From: CALXZG01 sp034184445
GTDB taxonomy: Bacteria > Pseudomonadota > Alphaproteobacteria > CAAHEQ01 > UBA3637
Length of the DNA stretch: 8,465 bases
Assembly (NCBI GenBank): GCA_034184445.1
Contig: JAXFZX010000109.1
Location: 1 to 8,465, forward strand
Direction: 5' to 3'
Shown here: piece after piece, positions 1-6,137 of the stretch
Position numbering within the stretch: position 1 is the stretch's first letter
Layout of the letters: each line of letters starts with the position of its first letter
Made by a program: the position numbers and the translations under genes
Notes under the pieces: generated by a model
The model's input: the letters and a program-made list of their open reading frames with translations, nothing else
Database searches by the model: none
Told to the model about the DNA's origin: nothing

Positions 1-266
1 CATTGGCGGTAGAGACAACTCTTTTTAAAGAACAAAAAAACGGCATTCGGATAGAGCAAACCATTTATGTTGAACGCATGGGGCAACGTTCCATTATTTT
101 AGGTAAAAACGGATCAATGATAAAAAAAATCGGGGCAGCCGCCCGATTTGAGCTATCAAAATTATTAGGTGTCACTGTTCACTTATTCCTGTTTGTCAAA
201 GTCAAAGAAAATTGGCAGGAAGATCCAGCGCAATATCGTGATTGGGGATTGGATTTCAATGCCTGA
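1..266 (+). CDS. era: GTPase Era, C-terminal KH domain (5' part outside window)
   Basis: Era is an essential GTPase that binds the 3' end of 16S rRNA and helps mature the 30S ribosomal subunit. Only the last 87 or so residues are here; the reading frame is open to the left edge (first complete codon at position 3), so the G domain lies outside the window. What is visible is a type II KH RNA-binding domain: the stretch IEQTIYVERMGQRSIILGKN is followed by the GKNG form of the GxxG loop, then KKIGAAARFELSKLLG and VHLFLFVKVKENW, which matches the end of Era proteins closely. The TTG at position 3 is not a real start, because the preceding conserved part of Era is missing. The stop TGA overlaps the recO start by 8 bases, so the two genes are probably translationally coupled, as in the common rnc-era-recO order. 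Confidence 0.95.
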   Translation, partial: LAVETTLFKEQKNGIRIEQTIYVERMGQRSIILGKNGSMIKKIGAAARFELSKLLGVTVHLFLFVKVKENWQEDPAQYRDWGLDFNA

Positions 267-933
267 ATTTAAGACGGAAAATGCATTGGTGTTATCGGTG
301 CGCCCGTTGGGCGAAAGGTCATGGATTATTTCCCTTTTTACACGAGAAAATGGTCGATATATCGGTGTATTAAATAAAAAAAAGTCCCCCGAAATTGGTA
401 CGTTTGTTATGGCGCGATGGCGGGCAAGATTAAGCGAACAGATGGGAACTTTTTATTTGGAAGAAACGAGCCCCTTATCCACCCTTTATTTGGACGATTC
501 TAAACGATTGGCCGTTATCTCGTCTTTATGCGGGTTATTAAATGAAATGCTTCCGGAACGGCAGAATTTTGAAAATTTATACCAAGATACTCTTTCCTTT
601 TTGAATTCATTGGATGAAACAGATTTTTTAAAGAAATATGCCTTATTTGAAAAAAAATTACTGACAGAAATGGGGTTTGGACTTGATTTATCCGGTTGTG
701 CCGGTGGTGGTGATCCGGCTGATTTAGCCTATGTATCCCCCAAAACAGGGCGAGCTGTCAGCCGTGAAAAAGGACTACCTTATAAAAACAAACTATTACC
801 CCTGCCCCGTTTTTTTTGGCAAGAATCAGAGGCATCCTATCAAGATATTCAAAATGCCTTAAACTTAACGGGATATTTTCTAATTCAACATTCTGCAAAA
901 CATCGTCTTCCCAAAATTCGGGAACGATTATAA
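259..933 (+). CDS. recO: DNA repair protein RecO
   Basis: RecO works with RecF and RecR to load RecA onto SSB-coated single-stranded DNA in gap repair. The product is 224 residues, within the usual family range. The N-terminal 80 residues fit the OB-fold (VLSVRPLGERSWIISLFTRE, then NGRYIGVLNK); the rest is the helical domain. The signature LDLSGCAGGGDPADLAYVSP with KTGRAVSRE and LLPLPRF near residues 142-185 is typical of alphaproteobacterial RecO. Only one cysteine (C147) is present there, so the four-cysteine zinc site of many RecO proteins is absent. I chose the ATG at 259, which overlaps the era stop and has GGGGATTGGA just upstream. A longer version from 169 would add 30 residues overlapping era that do not resemble RecO. 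The 3' end overlaps the convergent glycosyltransferase gene by 6 bases. Confidence 0.95.
   Translation: MPEFKTENALVLSVRPLGERSWIISLFTRENGRYIGVLNKKKSPEIGTFVMARWRARLSEQMGTFYLEETSPLSTLYLDDSKRLAVISSLCGLLNEMLPERQNFENLYQDTLSFLNSLDETDFLKKYALFEKKLLTEMGFGLDLSGCAGGGDPADLAYVSPKTGRAVSREKGLPYKNKLLPLPRFFWQESEASYQDIQNALNLTGYFLIQHSAKHRLPKIRERL
903..927. terminator. Possible stem-loop at the recO / glycosyltransferase junction
   Basis: A stem TTCCC / GGGAA (908-912 with 920-924, loop AAAATTC) can be lengthened by TCG / CGA (903-905 with 925-927) if two bases bulge. It lies in the last codons of recO and immediately past the stop codon of the minus-strand GT-C gene. On the minus strand it is followed by TGTTTT; on the plus strand a run of eight T starts about 10 bases further on (938-945). 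It could act as a weak two-way terminator between convergent genes, but the stem is short and bulged and the T runs are imperfect, so this is a tentative call. Confidence 0.3.
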
Positions 934-2892
934 CTTCTTTTTTTTGCCGGCCGGCGGATCTATAATACGAAACACCTTTATATTTGTTTTTTTATCCCAA
1001 TATTCCAATTTCAACCATCGGGGCATTGCCTTTGTTTCATAATAAACTGCCCCGTGAAAATAATGATCCAAATTGGGCTTATAATCCTTCTTGTCATCAT
1101 CATAATATATTGCCGACAGACACTTCGGATTTTGCAAAAACAACAAGTCCACATGATGCTTTTTCAATAACTCATAAGCCTTATCATACGGGGCACCATC
1201 CCATTCTATCATCGTCAGATCCAAGATACCTTGAATATTTCGATCATAGGGGCCACCCAAAACTGGTTTCCCCGTTTCCCAATAAACCTCTGGTGCCATA
1301 AAAATATCTGTAAAAATAGCCCCTTCTGATTTTATTCCTTTTATCTTTTCCCATAATTTTTCATTCCCCGAACAAGAAAATTTTTCATCTTCTACATACT
1401 TTGTTGCAGAAGTATTTTGAGAAACATTTGCACCGTTTTTGGGATCATTTTTTTGTGTTTCCTCTTCGGCCTTTTCGTCCGCTATGGCCTTATCAAAGGC
1501 ATCTTTCAAATAGTCGGGAACTTTTAAGTCAGGGTCATTTTTATATTGCTCTAAATATCGCCCAACGCCCCAAACTTTAAATCGGTTAAGTGCAGCATGG
1601 CCTTTGGAAAATGCACCGATAAACAGCAGATAAAAAATCATAAATATCAAACTACGCCGGAATGATTTTTCTCGGGGGAAAAAAGTGATATTTAAGTAGC
1701 AACTGCCCAAAAAGATGAAGTAAGCACTTTGACTAACCCCAACGCGCACATGAAAAATCATCATCGTAGCATAGAAAAATGTGCCAACTATTCCCATTAA
1801 AACCAATGGAATCTGACGCTGATGACGGGTCAATATACACCAAAAAAGCAAAGAAAATGCCAGCAATAGCGGTAAAATCGCATAAATCAACAGACCGACC
1901 CAGTCTTCATAAAGCGGACGCATTTCGGTGACTTTCTTAGTCCAGATGTGATACATCATTGGATCAACCATCGGTGTCAAAAGGACATCACTAAATCCAA
2001 ATAACAAAACCATCCCCATCAATAAAATGAGCAGCATTCCATAGATTAAACGGCATCCTTTGTTTTTACGAATCCGATTCCACGATAAGAGGGAAAATAT
2101 CAATAAATTTAAGCCTCCTAAAATCGCGTGAAAAAGAGATGTTCGGGCAAAATCAAAGGTAAAAAATCCATCCATCGGATGATCAAAAGTCATTGCTATG
2201 GTTAATAAAATCGTATATGATGTCGTATATATAATCGCCGGTTTTAACGATTTATTCTGCCAAAACCATCCCCAAACAAATGGAGCCATCAATAAATATG
2301 AATTGATAAAAAATTCCGGTGTCATCCATGTGCCCACCCCTGAAATAATACCTGCTGTAATTATGTATTTTTTATTATTTTTTAGCCGAAAACTACGCGC
2401 GATAAGGGCAATACTCCATACCAAAATAGTAAAATGAAAAATATGATGATCAAAATAGCCGATCGCCCCTTGCCCCCAAGCATGTCCGATACCAAAGAAA
2501 AAAAGCCAAAATGACAGAAAAGCCATCTTGGGTGTCAGGTATCCCTTTAACCCAAAAAAGAATCCCCGAACAGCTAACAGCATAATCAGCACCGGCACAT
2601 AATGCGCCATTATTTCTAATGCTCCCTTCATTCCCCAATTTGGGATAAACGGCCATGCCCCTATATACCCGATATAATCTAATGGGCGTGTCCAATGTAA
2701 TTCAAAGCCAAAAGGATAGTTTTGGCTCATTAACAAATGTTCTTTTAGTGGGAAACCGTTAGCTACCCATTCAGATATACGCGCCAGACGTGTCCAAACA
2801 TCCGTTGAAAAGCCCGTGACATAAAAAGGGACATAGACAAAAAGGCTCATCACAACGGACAGCCAAAAAACCCGTTTATAACTTGAAAACAT
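928..2892 (-). CDS. STT3/GT66-like GT-C membrane glycosyltransferase
   Basis: Predicted inner-membrane enzyme that transfers a sugar from a polyprenyl-phosphate donor to an acceptor on the outer side of the membrane. The 654-residue product has about a dozen hydrophobic segments in residues 1-430 and a soluble C-terminal part. GT-C/STT3-like signs seen: after the first membrane segment, an acidic loop STDVWTRLARISEWVANGFP with D31, followed by NYPFGFELHWTRPLD; a GYFDHH motif (D148) like the second acidic loop of STT3; and KVTEMRPLYEDW (E323), which resembles the SVSE/TIxE motif of the fifth outer loop. No WWDYG motif is present. Residues 470-505 are a charged, low-complexity linker. The C-terminal domain holds GGPYDRNIQGILD (546-558), which I associate from memory with proteobacterial GT-C proteins. 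A GAGGAG ribosome site sits in the end of the upstream GT2 gene; only three bases separate the genes. The tail is KKKKL. Sugar and acceptor are unknown. Confidence 0.8.
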   Translation of the reverse strand: MFSSYKRVFWLSVVMSLFVYVPFYVTGFSTDVWTRLARISEWVANGFPLKEHLLMSQNYPFGFELHWTRPLDYIGYIGAWPFIPNWGMKGALEIMAHYVPVLIMLLAVRGFFFGLKGYLTPKMAFLSFWLFFFGIGHAWGQGAIGYFDHHIFHFTILVWSIALIARSFRLKNNKKYIITAGIISGVGTWMTPEFFINSYLLMAPFVWGWFWQNKSLKPAIIYTTSYTILLTIAMTFDHPMDGFFTFDFARTSLFHAILGGLNLLIFSLLSWNRIRKNKGCRLIYGMLLILLMGMVLLFGFSDVLLTPMVDPMMYHIWTKKVTEMRPLYEDWVGLLIYAILPLLLAFSLLFWCILTRHQRQIPLVLMGIVGTFFYATMMIFHVRVGVSQSAYFIFLGSCYLNITFFPREKSFRRSLIFMIFYLLFIGAFSKGHAALNRFKVWGVGRYLEQYKNDPDLKVPDYLKDAFDKAIADEKAEEETQKNDPKNGANVSQNTSATKYVEDEKFSCSGNEKLWEKIKGIKSEGAIFTDIFMAPEVYWETGKPVLGGPYDRNIQGILDLTMIEWDGAPYDKAYELLKKHHVDLLFLQNPKCLSAIYYDDDKKDYKPNLDHYFHGAVYYETKAMPRWLKLEYWDKKTNIKVFRIIDPPAGKKKKL

Positions 2893-2895
2893 AAT

Positions 2896-3816
2896 TTACT
2901 CCTCACGATCAAAGGGGGTGGCTAAATACTTCATGCGCCGAATTTCCAAACGCGTTTTTGATACCGTATCCAAAATAAGGGCCAAGGTCAAACTGACCCC
3001 CGAACAAAGCATCAAGCCTACCGCCAATATTGCTGTCGGAAACCGAGGGACAAGGCCCGTTTCCAAGTACTCTCGAATAACCGGAATCGCACAAACAAAT
3101 GATAAAATTGCCAAAAATGCCGAACCCAGTCCAAAAAAGAGCAAAGGACGTTCTTCCTTAATCAAAACGGCAATCATTTTTAAAATACGCCACCCATCTT
3201 TAAAGGTAGATAATTTACTATGCGACCCTTCGGGACGTGCATAATAGGGTGTATTTACATCTGCCACCGGCAATCGCATAGATGATGCATAGACCGTTAA
3301 CTCTGTTTCAATTTCAAATCCCCGTGATGTGGCCGGATAGGATTTGACAAAACGTCTTGAAAAGACCCGTAATCCCGACAACATGTCTTCGGTATGTTTA
3401 CCGAAAAATAAATGGACAATCCGTGTCATCATTATATTTCCAAATCTATGACCGGAACGATAAGCCGATTGTTCTTCTGTCTGACGAACCCCTGTCACCA
3501 TATCCAATCGTTCTTCCTGTAATTTTTGTATCATTTGGGGCACACTTGCCATATCATATGTTGCATCTCCATCTGTCATCACATAAATATCAGCCTCTAT
3601 ATCCGCAAACATACGACGGACGACATTGCCCTTACCTTGATGCGATTCGGTACGCACAACGGCACCAGCACTTCGGGCAATATTGATTGTATCATCGGTA
3701 GAATTATTATCATACACATAAATAGTGGCCTGAGGCATATATTTTTGAGCATCACGAATAACACGAGTGATGGATAACGCCTCATTATAACAGGGGATTA
3801 AAACCGCAATTTTCAT
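2896..3816 (-). CDS. GT2 polyprenyl-phosphate glycosyltransferase (DPM1/GtrB-like)
   Basis: Predicted to move a sugar from a nucleotide donor onto polyprenyl phosphate at the cytoplasmic face of the inner membrane. The 306-residue product has a GT2 catalytic domain (about 1-215): IPCYNE (7-12), the nucleotide-binding DNNSTDDT (36-43), the metal-binding DGDATYD (82-88, containing DxD), GFEIETEL (166-173) and RPEGSHSKLSTFKDGWRI (194-211), which is typical of dolichyl- or undecaprenyl-phosphate sugar synthases. Two membrane segments follow (about 225-247 and 258-283), as in GtrB-type enzymes. The start ATG overlaps the stop of the GtrA-like gene (ATGA), with AAAGGAG eight bases upstream, so translation is coupled. 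Close relatives use GDP-mannose, UDP-glucose or UDP-GlcNAc; the motifs alone do not settle which. Confidence 0.9.
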   Translation of the reverse strand: MKIAVLIPCYNEALSITRVIRDAQKYMPQATIYVYDNNSTDDTINIARSAGAVVRTESHQGKGNVVRRMFADIEADIYVMTDGDATYDMASVPQMIQKLQEERLDMVTGVRQTEEQSAYRSGHRFGNIMMTRIVHLFFGKHTEDMLSGLRVFSRRFVKSYPATSRGFEIETELTVYASSMRLPVADVNTPYYARPEGSHSKLSTFKDGWRILKMIAVLIKEERPLLFFGLGSAFLAILSFVCAIPVIREYLETGLVPRFPTAILAVGLMLCSGVSLTLALILDTVSKTRLEIRRMKYLATPFDREE

Positions 3817-4244
3817 TGTTGAACTCCTTTACCATTTTGAAATGCAAGATATTTAAGCATTAAATAACTGTTAACCGTAACCAATGCCAGTGCCAAAAAT
3901 TGTGCAAAATAAGGATTCCATTCCATATATAACAGCCACATTAACAAATATCTATTTAACAGATAACTAACTCCCCAACTAAAAAGACAACGAAAATATT
4001 CCCGCACCACATTACCACGGGTATTAAATACATAAATTTTTTGTGTCCAATAACTGTTGACGGATGATATGAAAAATGACCAAAACAGTGCCCACTGTGG
4101 GTGTCCCCATTTCCACAAAATAAGGGCATAAATTGCATAAGATACAACCGTATTATATCCCCCGACTAGCAAATACCGAATTTTTTCGGGGAAGCTCATC
4201 CAAAAATGAAATAATTTAAGGTAAAGATTTATTATTTTATTCAT
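3813..4244 (-). CDS. GtrA-family membrane protein (putative polyprenyl-phosphate-sugar flippase)
   Basis: GtrA-family proteins are small four-helix membrane proteins thought to flip undecaprenyl-phosphate-linked sugars from the inner to the outer leaflet. The 143-residue product shows four hydrophobic segments (about 22-44, 50-65, 83-105 and 110-130). It has the family landmarks KIRYLLVGGYNT (21-32), the SSVNSYWTQKIYVF stretch (60-73) in the position of the usual NxxWTF motif, and VNSYLMLKYLAFQN (124-137) at the end of the last helix. It is the first gene of a three-gene unit: its stop overlaps the GT2 start by four bases. The ATG at 4244 has no strong ribosome site (only AGGG some 8 bases upstream), which fits a leaderless transcript from the promoter described separately. 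The next Met (residue 16) has no ribosome site either and would cut the N-terminus close to the first helix. Confidence 0.88.
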   Translation of the reverse strand: MNKIINLYLKLFHFWMSFPEKIRYLLVGGYNTVVSYAIYALILWKWGHPQWALFWSFFISSVNSYWTQKIYVFNTRGNVVREYFRCLFSWGVSYLLNRYLLMWLLYMEWNPYFAQFLALALVTVNSYLMLKYLAFQNGKGVQQ

Positions 4245-4250
4245 ACTAGA

Positions 4251-4279
4251 ACCCTAACAGAAAGGGAAAATAATGTCAA
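4251..4279 (-). promoter_or_regulatory. Candidate promoter of the gtrA-GT2-GT-C operon
   Basis: On the minus strand a perfect TTGACA (4274-4279) is followed after 17 bases by TAGGGT (4251-4256), which keeps the three best conserved -10 positions (first T, second A, last T). Transcription would begin about seven bases downstream, at the A of the gtrA ATG (4244), giving an mRNA with essentially no leader. Two TATAAT hexamers also occur in this gap (complements of 4286-4291 and 4303-4308), but neither has a good -35 box at the right distance. Confidence 0.45.
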
Positions 4280-4308
4280 CTTTTTATTATAAGAGTACCG
4301 CAATTATA

Positions 4309-4323
4309 CCTATTCCAAATAGG
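4309..4323. repeat. 15-bp inverted repeat across the merR stop codon
   Basis: CCTATT-CCA-AATAGG is a perfect dyad with 6-base arms and a 3-base centre, spanning the last codons and stop of merR, about 65 bases upstream of gtrA. It is not followed by a T run on either strand, so it does not look like a terminator. It could be a protein-binding site, possibly for the adjacent MerR-type regulator, or chance. Confidence 0.35.
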
Positions 4324-4660
4324 GCTTTAATGAATCACGAATAGCCATCAATTCGGAAATTAAATCCGAGTGAGATGGGGTTGGAATTGAATGCTGCATA
4401 TTATCCGGTGTTTCAGCATTTTCAGCCCTATCTTTTAATTTTTTTTGGACACCCTTGATGGTAAAACCTTCCTTATACAGCAAATCACGAATACGCGCAA
4501 CTAAAACAACATCTTCGGCACTGTAATATCTGCGTCCCATGCGCTTAATGGGCTTAACCTGATGAAACTGTGTTTCCCAAAAGCGCAATACAGAGGGCTG
4601 AACCTGTAAAAGTTCAGACACCTCTGCGATCGTGCGATAGGCAGTTTCCGCCTTTGCCAT
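4310..4660 (-). CDS. MerR-family transcriptional regulator
   Basis: A 116-residue MerR-type DNA-binding protein. The N-terminal winged helix-turn-helix (about 8-75) reads TIAEVSELLQVQPSVLRFWE, then IKRMGRRYYSAEDV and LLYKEGFTIKGVQKKL, the standard MerR HTH and wing pattern. The C-terminal 40 residues are short and hydrophilic (NAETPDNMQHSIPTPS) with a small helix at the end (LISELMAIRDSLKPYL). There is no obvious metal- or drug-binding domain and no cysteine, so an effector cannot be named. This matches the small MerR protein regularly found right after ihfA in Alphaproteobacteria. Its start lies three bases beyond the ihfA stop, so it is almost certainly co-transcribed; its own ribosome site is weak (GGGGA some 11 bases away). 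No clear terminator follows it, so read-through into the glycosylation operon is possible. Confidence 0.92.
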   Translation of the reverse strand: MAKAETAYRTIAEVSELLQVQPSVLRFWETQFHQVKPIKRMGRRYYSAEDVVLVARIRDLLYKEGFTIKGVQKKLKDRAENAETPDNMQHSIPTPSHSDLISELMAIRDSLKPYLE

Positions 4661-4663
4661 TCT

Positions 4664-4957
4664 TTATTTATTCCCCAATAAAGCCTTCTTTAACAAATGT
4701 GATGCTTTAAACGATAAAACCGTTCTCGGTGTTATCATATGAGCCTCACCCGTGCGGGGATTACGTCCCATCCGACTTTTTTTACGGTGCGGAATAAATG
4801 ACGCAAAGCCAGATAATTTTAATTCCTGACCCGCAGATAAAGTCTTTACCATCTCAGCAAAAATGCTATCCACCAATTTGAGCGATTCGGTATGAGAAAA
4901 ACCCAGTTCATTATATAAAGAATCCGCAATATCAGCCCGTGTAATTGTTTTTGTCAT
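4664..4957 (-). CDS. ihfA: Integration host factor subunit alpha
   Basis: IHF-alpha pairs with IHF-beta to bind specific sites and bend DNA sharply, shaping promoters and recombination complexes. The 97-residue product has the HU/IHF fold: helices in residues 6-40 (ITRADIADSLYNELGFSHTE), the LKLSGFASF turn (47-54), and the DNA-inserting beta arm with GRNPRTGE (64-71), whose P67 corresponds to the intercalating proline of IHF-alpha. Choice of alpha over beta or HU rests on the ITRAD...ELGFSHTES start and on position upstream of the MerR gene, the usual alphaproteobacterial order. An alanine (A52) stands where most family members have glycine (GFGxF). The start has a good AAAGGAAG ribosome site seven bases upstream, and a separate promoter precedes it. 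fabH, which usually sits between plsX and ihfA, is missing here. Confidence 0.93.
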   Translation of the reverse strand: MTKTITRADIADSLYNELGFSHTESLKLVDSIFAEMVKTLSAGQELKLSGFASFIPHRKKSRMGRNPRTGEAHMITPRTVLSFKASHLLKKALLGNK

Positions 4958-4992
4958 ATTTTCTTCCTTTCATTGATGTTATGTATGTCTGT

Positions 4993-5022
4993 ATTATAAG
5001 CATATTTTTTTCAAAAGCGCAA
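4993..5022 (-). promoter_or_regulatory. Candidate ihfA-merR promoter
   Basis: On the minus strand TTGCGC (5017-5022; four of six -35 matches) is followed after 18 bases by a perfect TATAAT (4993-4998). The start point would fall near 4986, leaving a leader of about 28 bases before the ihfA ATG that contains the AAAGGAAG ribosome site. It lies in the 116-base gap after plsX, where no convincing hairpin terminator was found; so ihfA-merR may also receive read-through from rpmF-plsX. Confidence 0.6.
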
Positions 5023-5073
5023 GACCTTTTTCCCAAATTTTATTCCATAAAAAACGAATAGAAAAAACAGCCC

Positions 5074-6114
5074 TTATTCAATAGGCGCATTTTCCGTTTC
5101 AACCATCACATTTGAAAGTTCATTTTTAATCTTGTCGCATAAATTATTGCGCGCCATTTGAATCGCACTTTCCACAGCACAAGCAAACGAAAATGCATCA
5201 GCTCCACCATGACTTTTTACTGATATACCATTAAGTCCCACAAACATGGCTCCGTTATACCGACGAGGATCAATCTTCTTTTTTAGTTTTAATAACCCAA
5301 AACTGGCAAAAACCAAGCCAAGACGGCCCAAAATTGAGCTTTTAAACGCTTCCTTAAAACAACTAGATGCAAATTTCGCAGTGCCTTCTATCGTTTTTAA
5401 AGCCACATTACCCGAAAATCCATCCGATACGACGACACGGGTTTTACCCTGACAAATATCATTCCCTTCAACAAAACCGTAAAAATTGATCTTATCACCG
5501 AAGCCTTTTAAAATACCGGCAGCTTCACGAATCTCCTCACGTCCTTTTGTTTCCTCAGACCCAATATTCAACAATCCGACAGACGGTTTTTCCTCAGCAA
5601 ACAGCACATGATACAACACATGTCCCATAATGGAAAATTCAACCAAATTTTGGGAATTACATTCCGCATTTGCCCCTAAATCCAAGGCAATGACAGGGCC
5701 ACTTAACGATGGAAGCACAGCCGCAATAGCCGGCCGATCAATACCAGATAAAGTACCCAGGCAAATTTTACTCATCGCCATGAGCGCACCGGTATTTCCC
5801 GCTGAAACAACCGCACCGGCATAGCCGTTGCGAACAGACATAATGGCCTTCCACATACTGCTTTCACGACCATTGCGAATCGCCACAGACGGCTTATCAT
5901 CCGCCCTAACAACCTGAGTCGTATGGTGGATTTTATACCGATCGGCATGCAAACCAAACTGTCTGGTCAGAGGTTCTATTTTTGCCTCATCCCCATATAA
6001 AAAGAAAAACACGGAAGGATCCGACTTAGCAACGCGGGCGACGCCTTCTATCACCGCAACAGGGGCATTATCGCCACCCATCGCATCTATGGATATAATT
6101 AAAGTATCACTCAA
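5074..6114 (-). CDS. plsX: Phosphate acyltransferase PlsX
   Basis: PlsX converts acyl-ACP and phosphate to acyl-phosphate, the donor used by PlsY to start phospholipid synthesis; it is a peripheral membrane enzyme. The 346-residue product is of normal length and carries the family motifs in order: DAMGGD (10-15), SAGNTGALMA (104-113), DLGAN (145-149), LLNIGSEETKG (181-191), DGFSGNVALK (231-240) and SHGGAD (301-306). The start is TTG: an in-frame TGA lies just two codons upstream, the first in-frame ATG is inside the DAMGGD motif, and AGGGAGGG sits nine bases before the TTG. It follows rpmF by 23 bases and is expected to share its promoter. In most Alphaproteobacteria fabH comes next; here the next gene is ihfA. 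Confidence 0.96.
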   Translation of the reverse strand: MSDTLIISIDAMGGDNAPVAVIEGVARVAKSDPSVFFFLYGDEAKIEPLTRQFGLHADRYKIHHTTQVVRADDKPSVAIRNGRESSMWKAIMSVRNGYAGAVVSAGNTGALMAMSKICLGTLSGIDRPAIAAVLPSLSGPVIALDLGANAECNSQNLVEFSIMGHVLYHVLFAEEKPSVGLLNIGSEETKGREEIREAAGILKGFGDKINFYGFVEGNDICQGKTRVVVSDGFSGNVALKTIEGTAKFASSCFKEAFKSSILGRLGLVFASFGLLKLKKKIDPRRYNGAMFVGLNGISVKSHGGADAFSFACAVESAIQMARNNLCDKIKNELSNVMVETENAPIE

Positions 6115-6123
6115 AGGTCAAAA

Positions 6124-6131
6124 CCCTCCCT
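6124..6131 (-). promoter_or_regulatory. Strong ribosome binding site deciding the TTG start of plsX
   Basis: AGGGAGGG on the minus strand ends nine bases before the TTG at 6114. With the in-frame TGA at 6118-6120, this makes TTG the only workable start that keeps the N-terminal DAMGGD motif intact. Confidence 0.75.
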
Positions 6132-6137
6132 GTGAAA

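Noticed and set aside
169..258. A 30-residue N-terminal extension of RecO starting at the ATG at 169
   Set aside because: It lies wholly within era in another frame and has no RecO similarity; the ATG at 259 gives the normal RecO start and overlaps the era stop in a typical way.
946..955. GCCGGCCGGC palindrome next to a T run as a terminator of recO or the GT-C gene
   Set aside because: The T run lies on the wrong side for a recO terminator, and on the minus strand the element precedes the end of the coding sequence (Pro-Ala-Gly-Lys codons); coding explains it.
984..1301. Plus-strand open frame of 105 codons antisense to the GT-C gene
   Set aside because: It has no ribosome site and a histidine/proline-rich product of the kind produced by reading the opposite strand of a real gene.
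3357..3777. Two overlapping plus-strand open frames antisense to the GT2 gene
   Set aside because: The GT2 frame has clear catalytic motifs across the region; the antisense products show no recognisable pattern.
4245..4309. A tRNA gene between merR and gtrA
   Set aside because: The gap is only 65 bases and shows no T-loop or acceptor pairing.
4962..4980. IHF-binding site in the ihfA leader (ATCAATGAAAGG)
   Set aside because: Only the ATCAA half fits; the TTR half of WATCAANNNNTTR is missing.
5023..5073. Intrinsic terminator after plsX
   Set aside because: There are several T and A runs but only very weak stems (for example TATTC with GAATA), with no G+C-rich hairpin before a T run.
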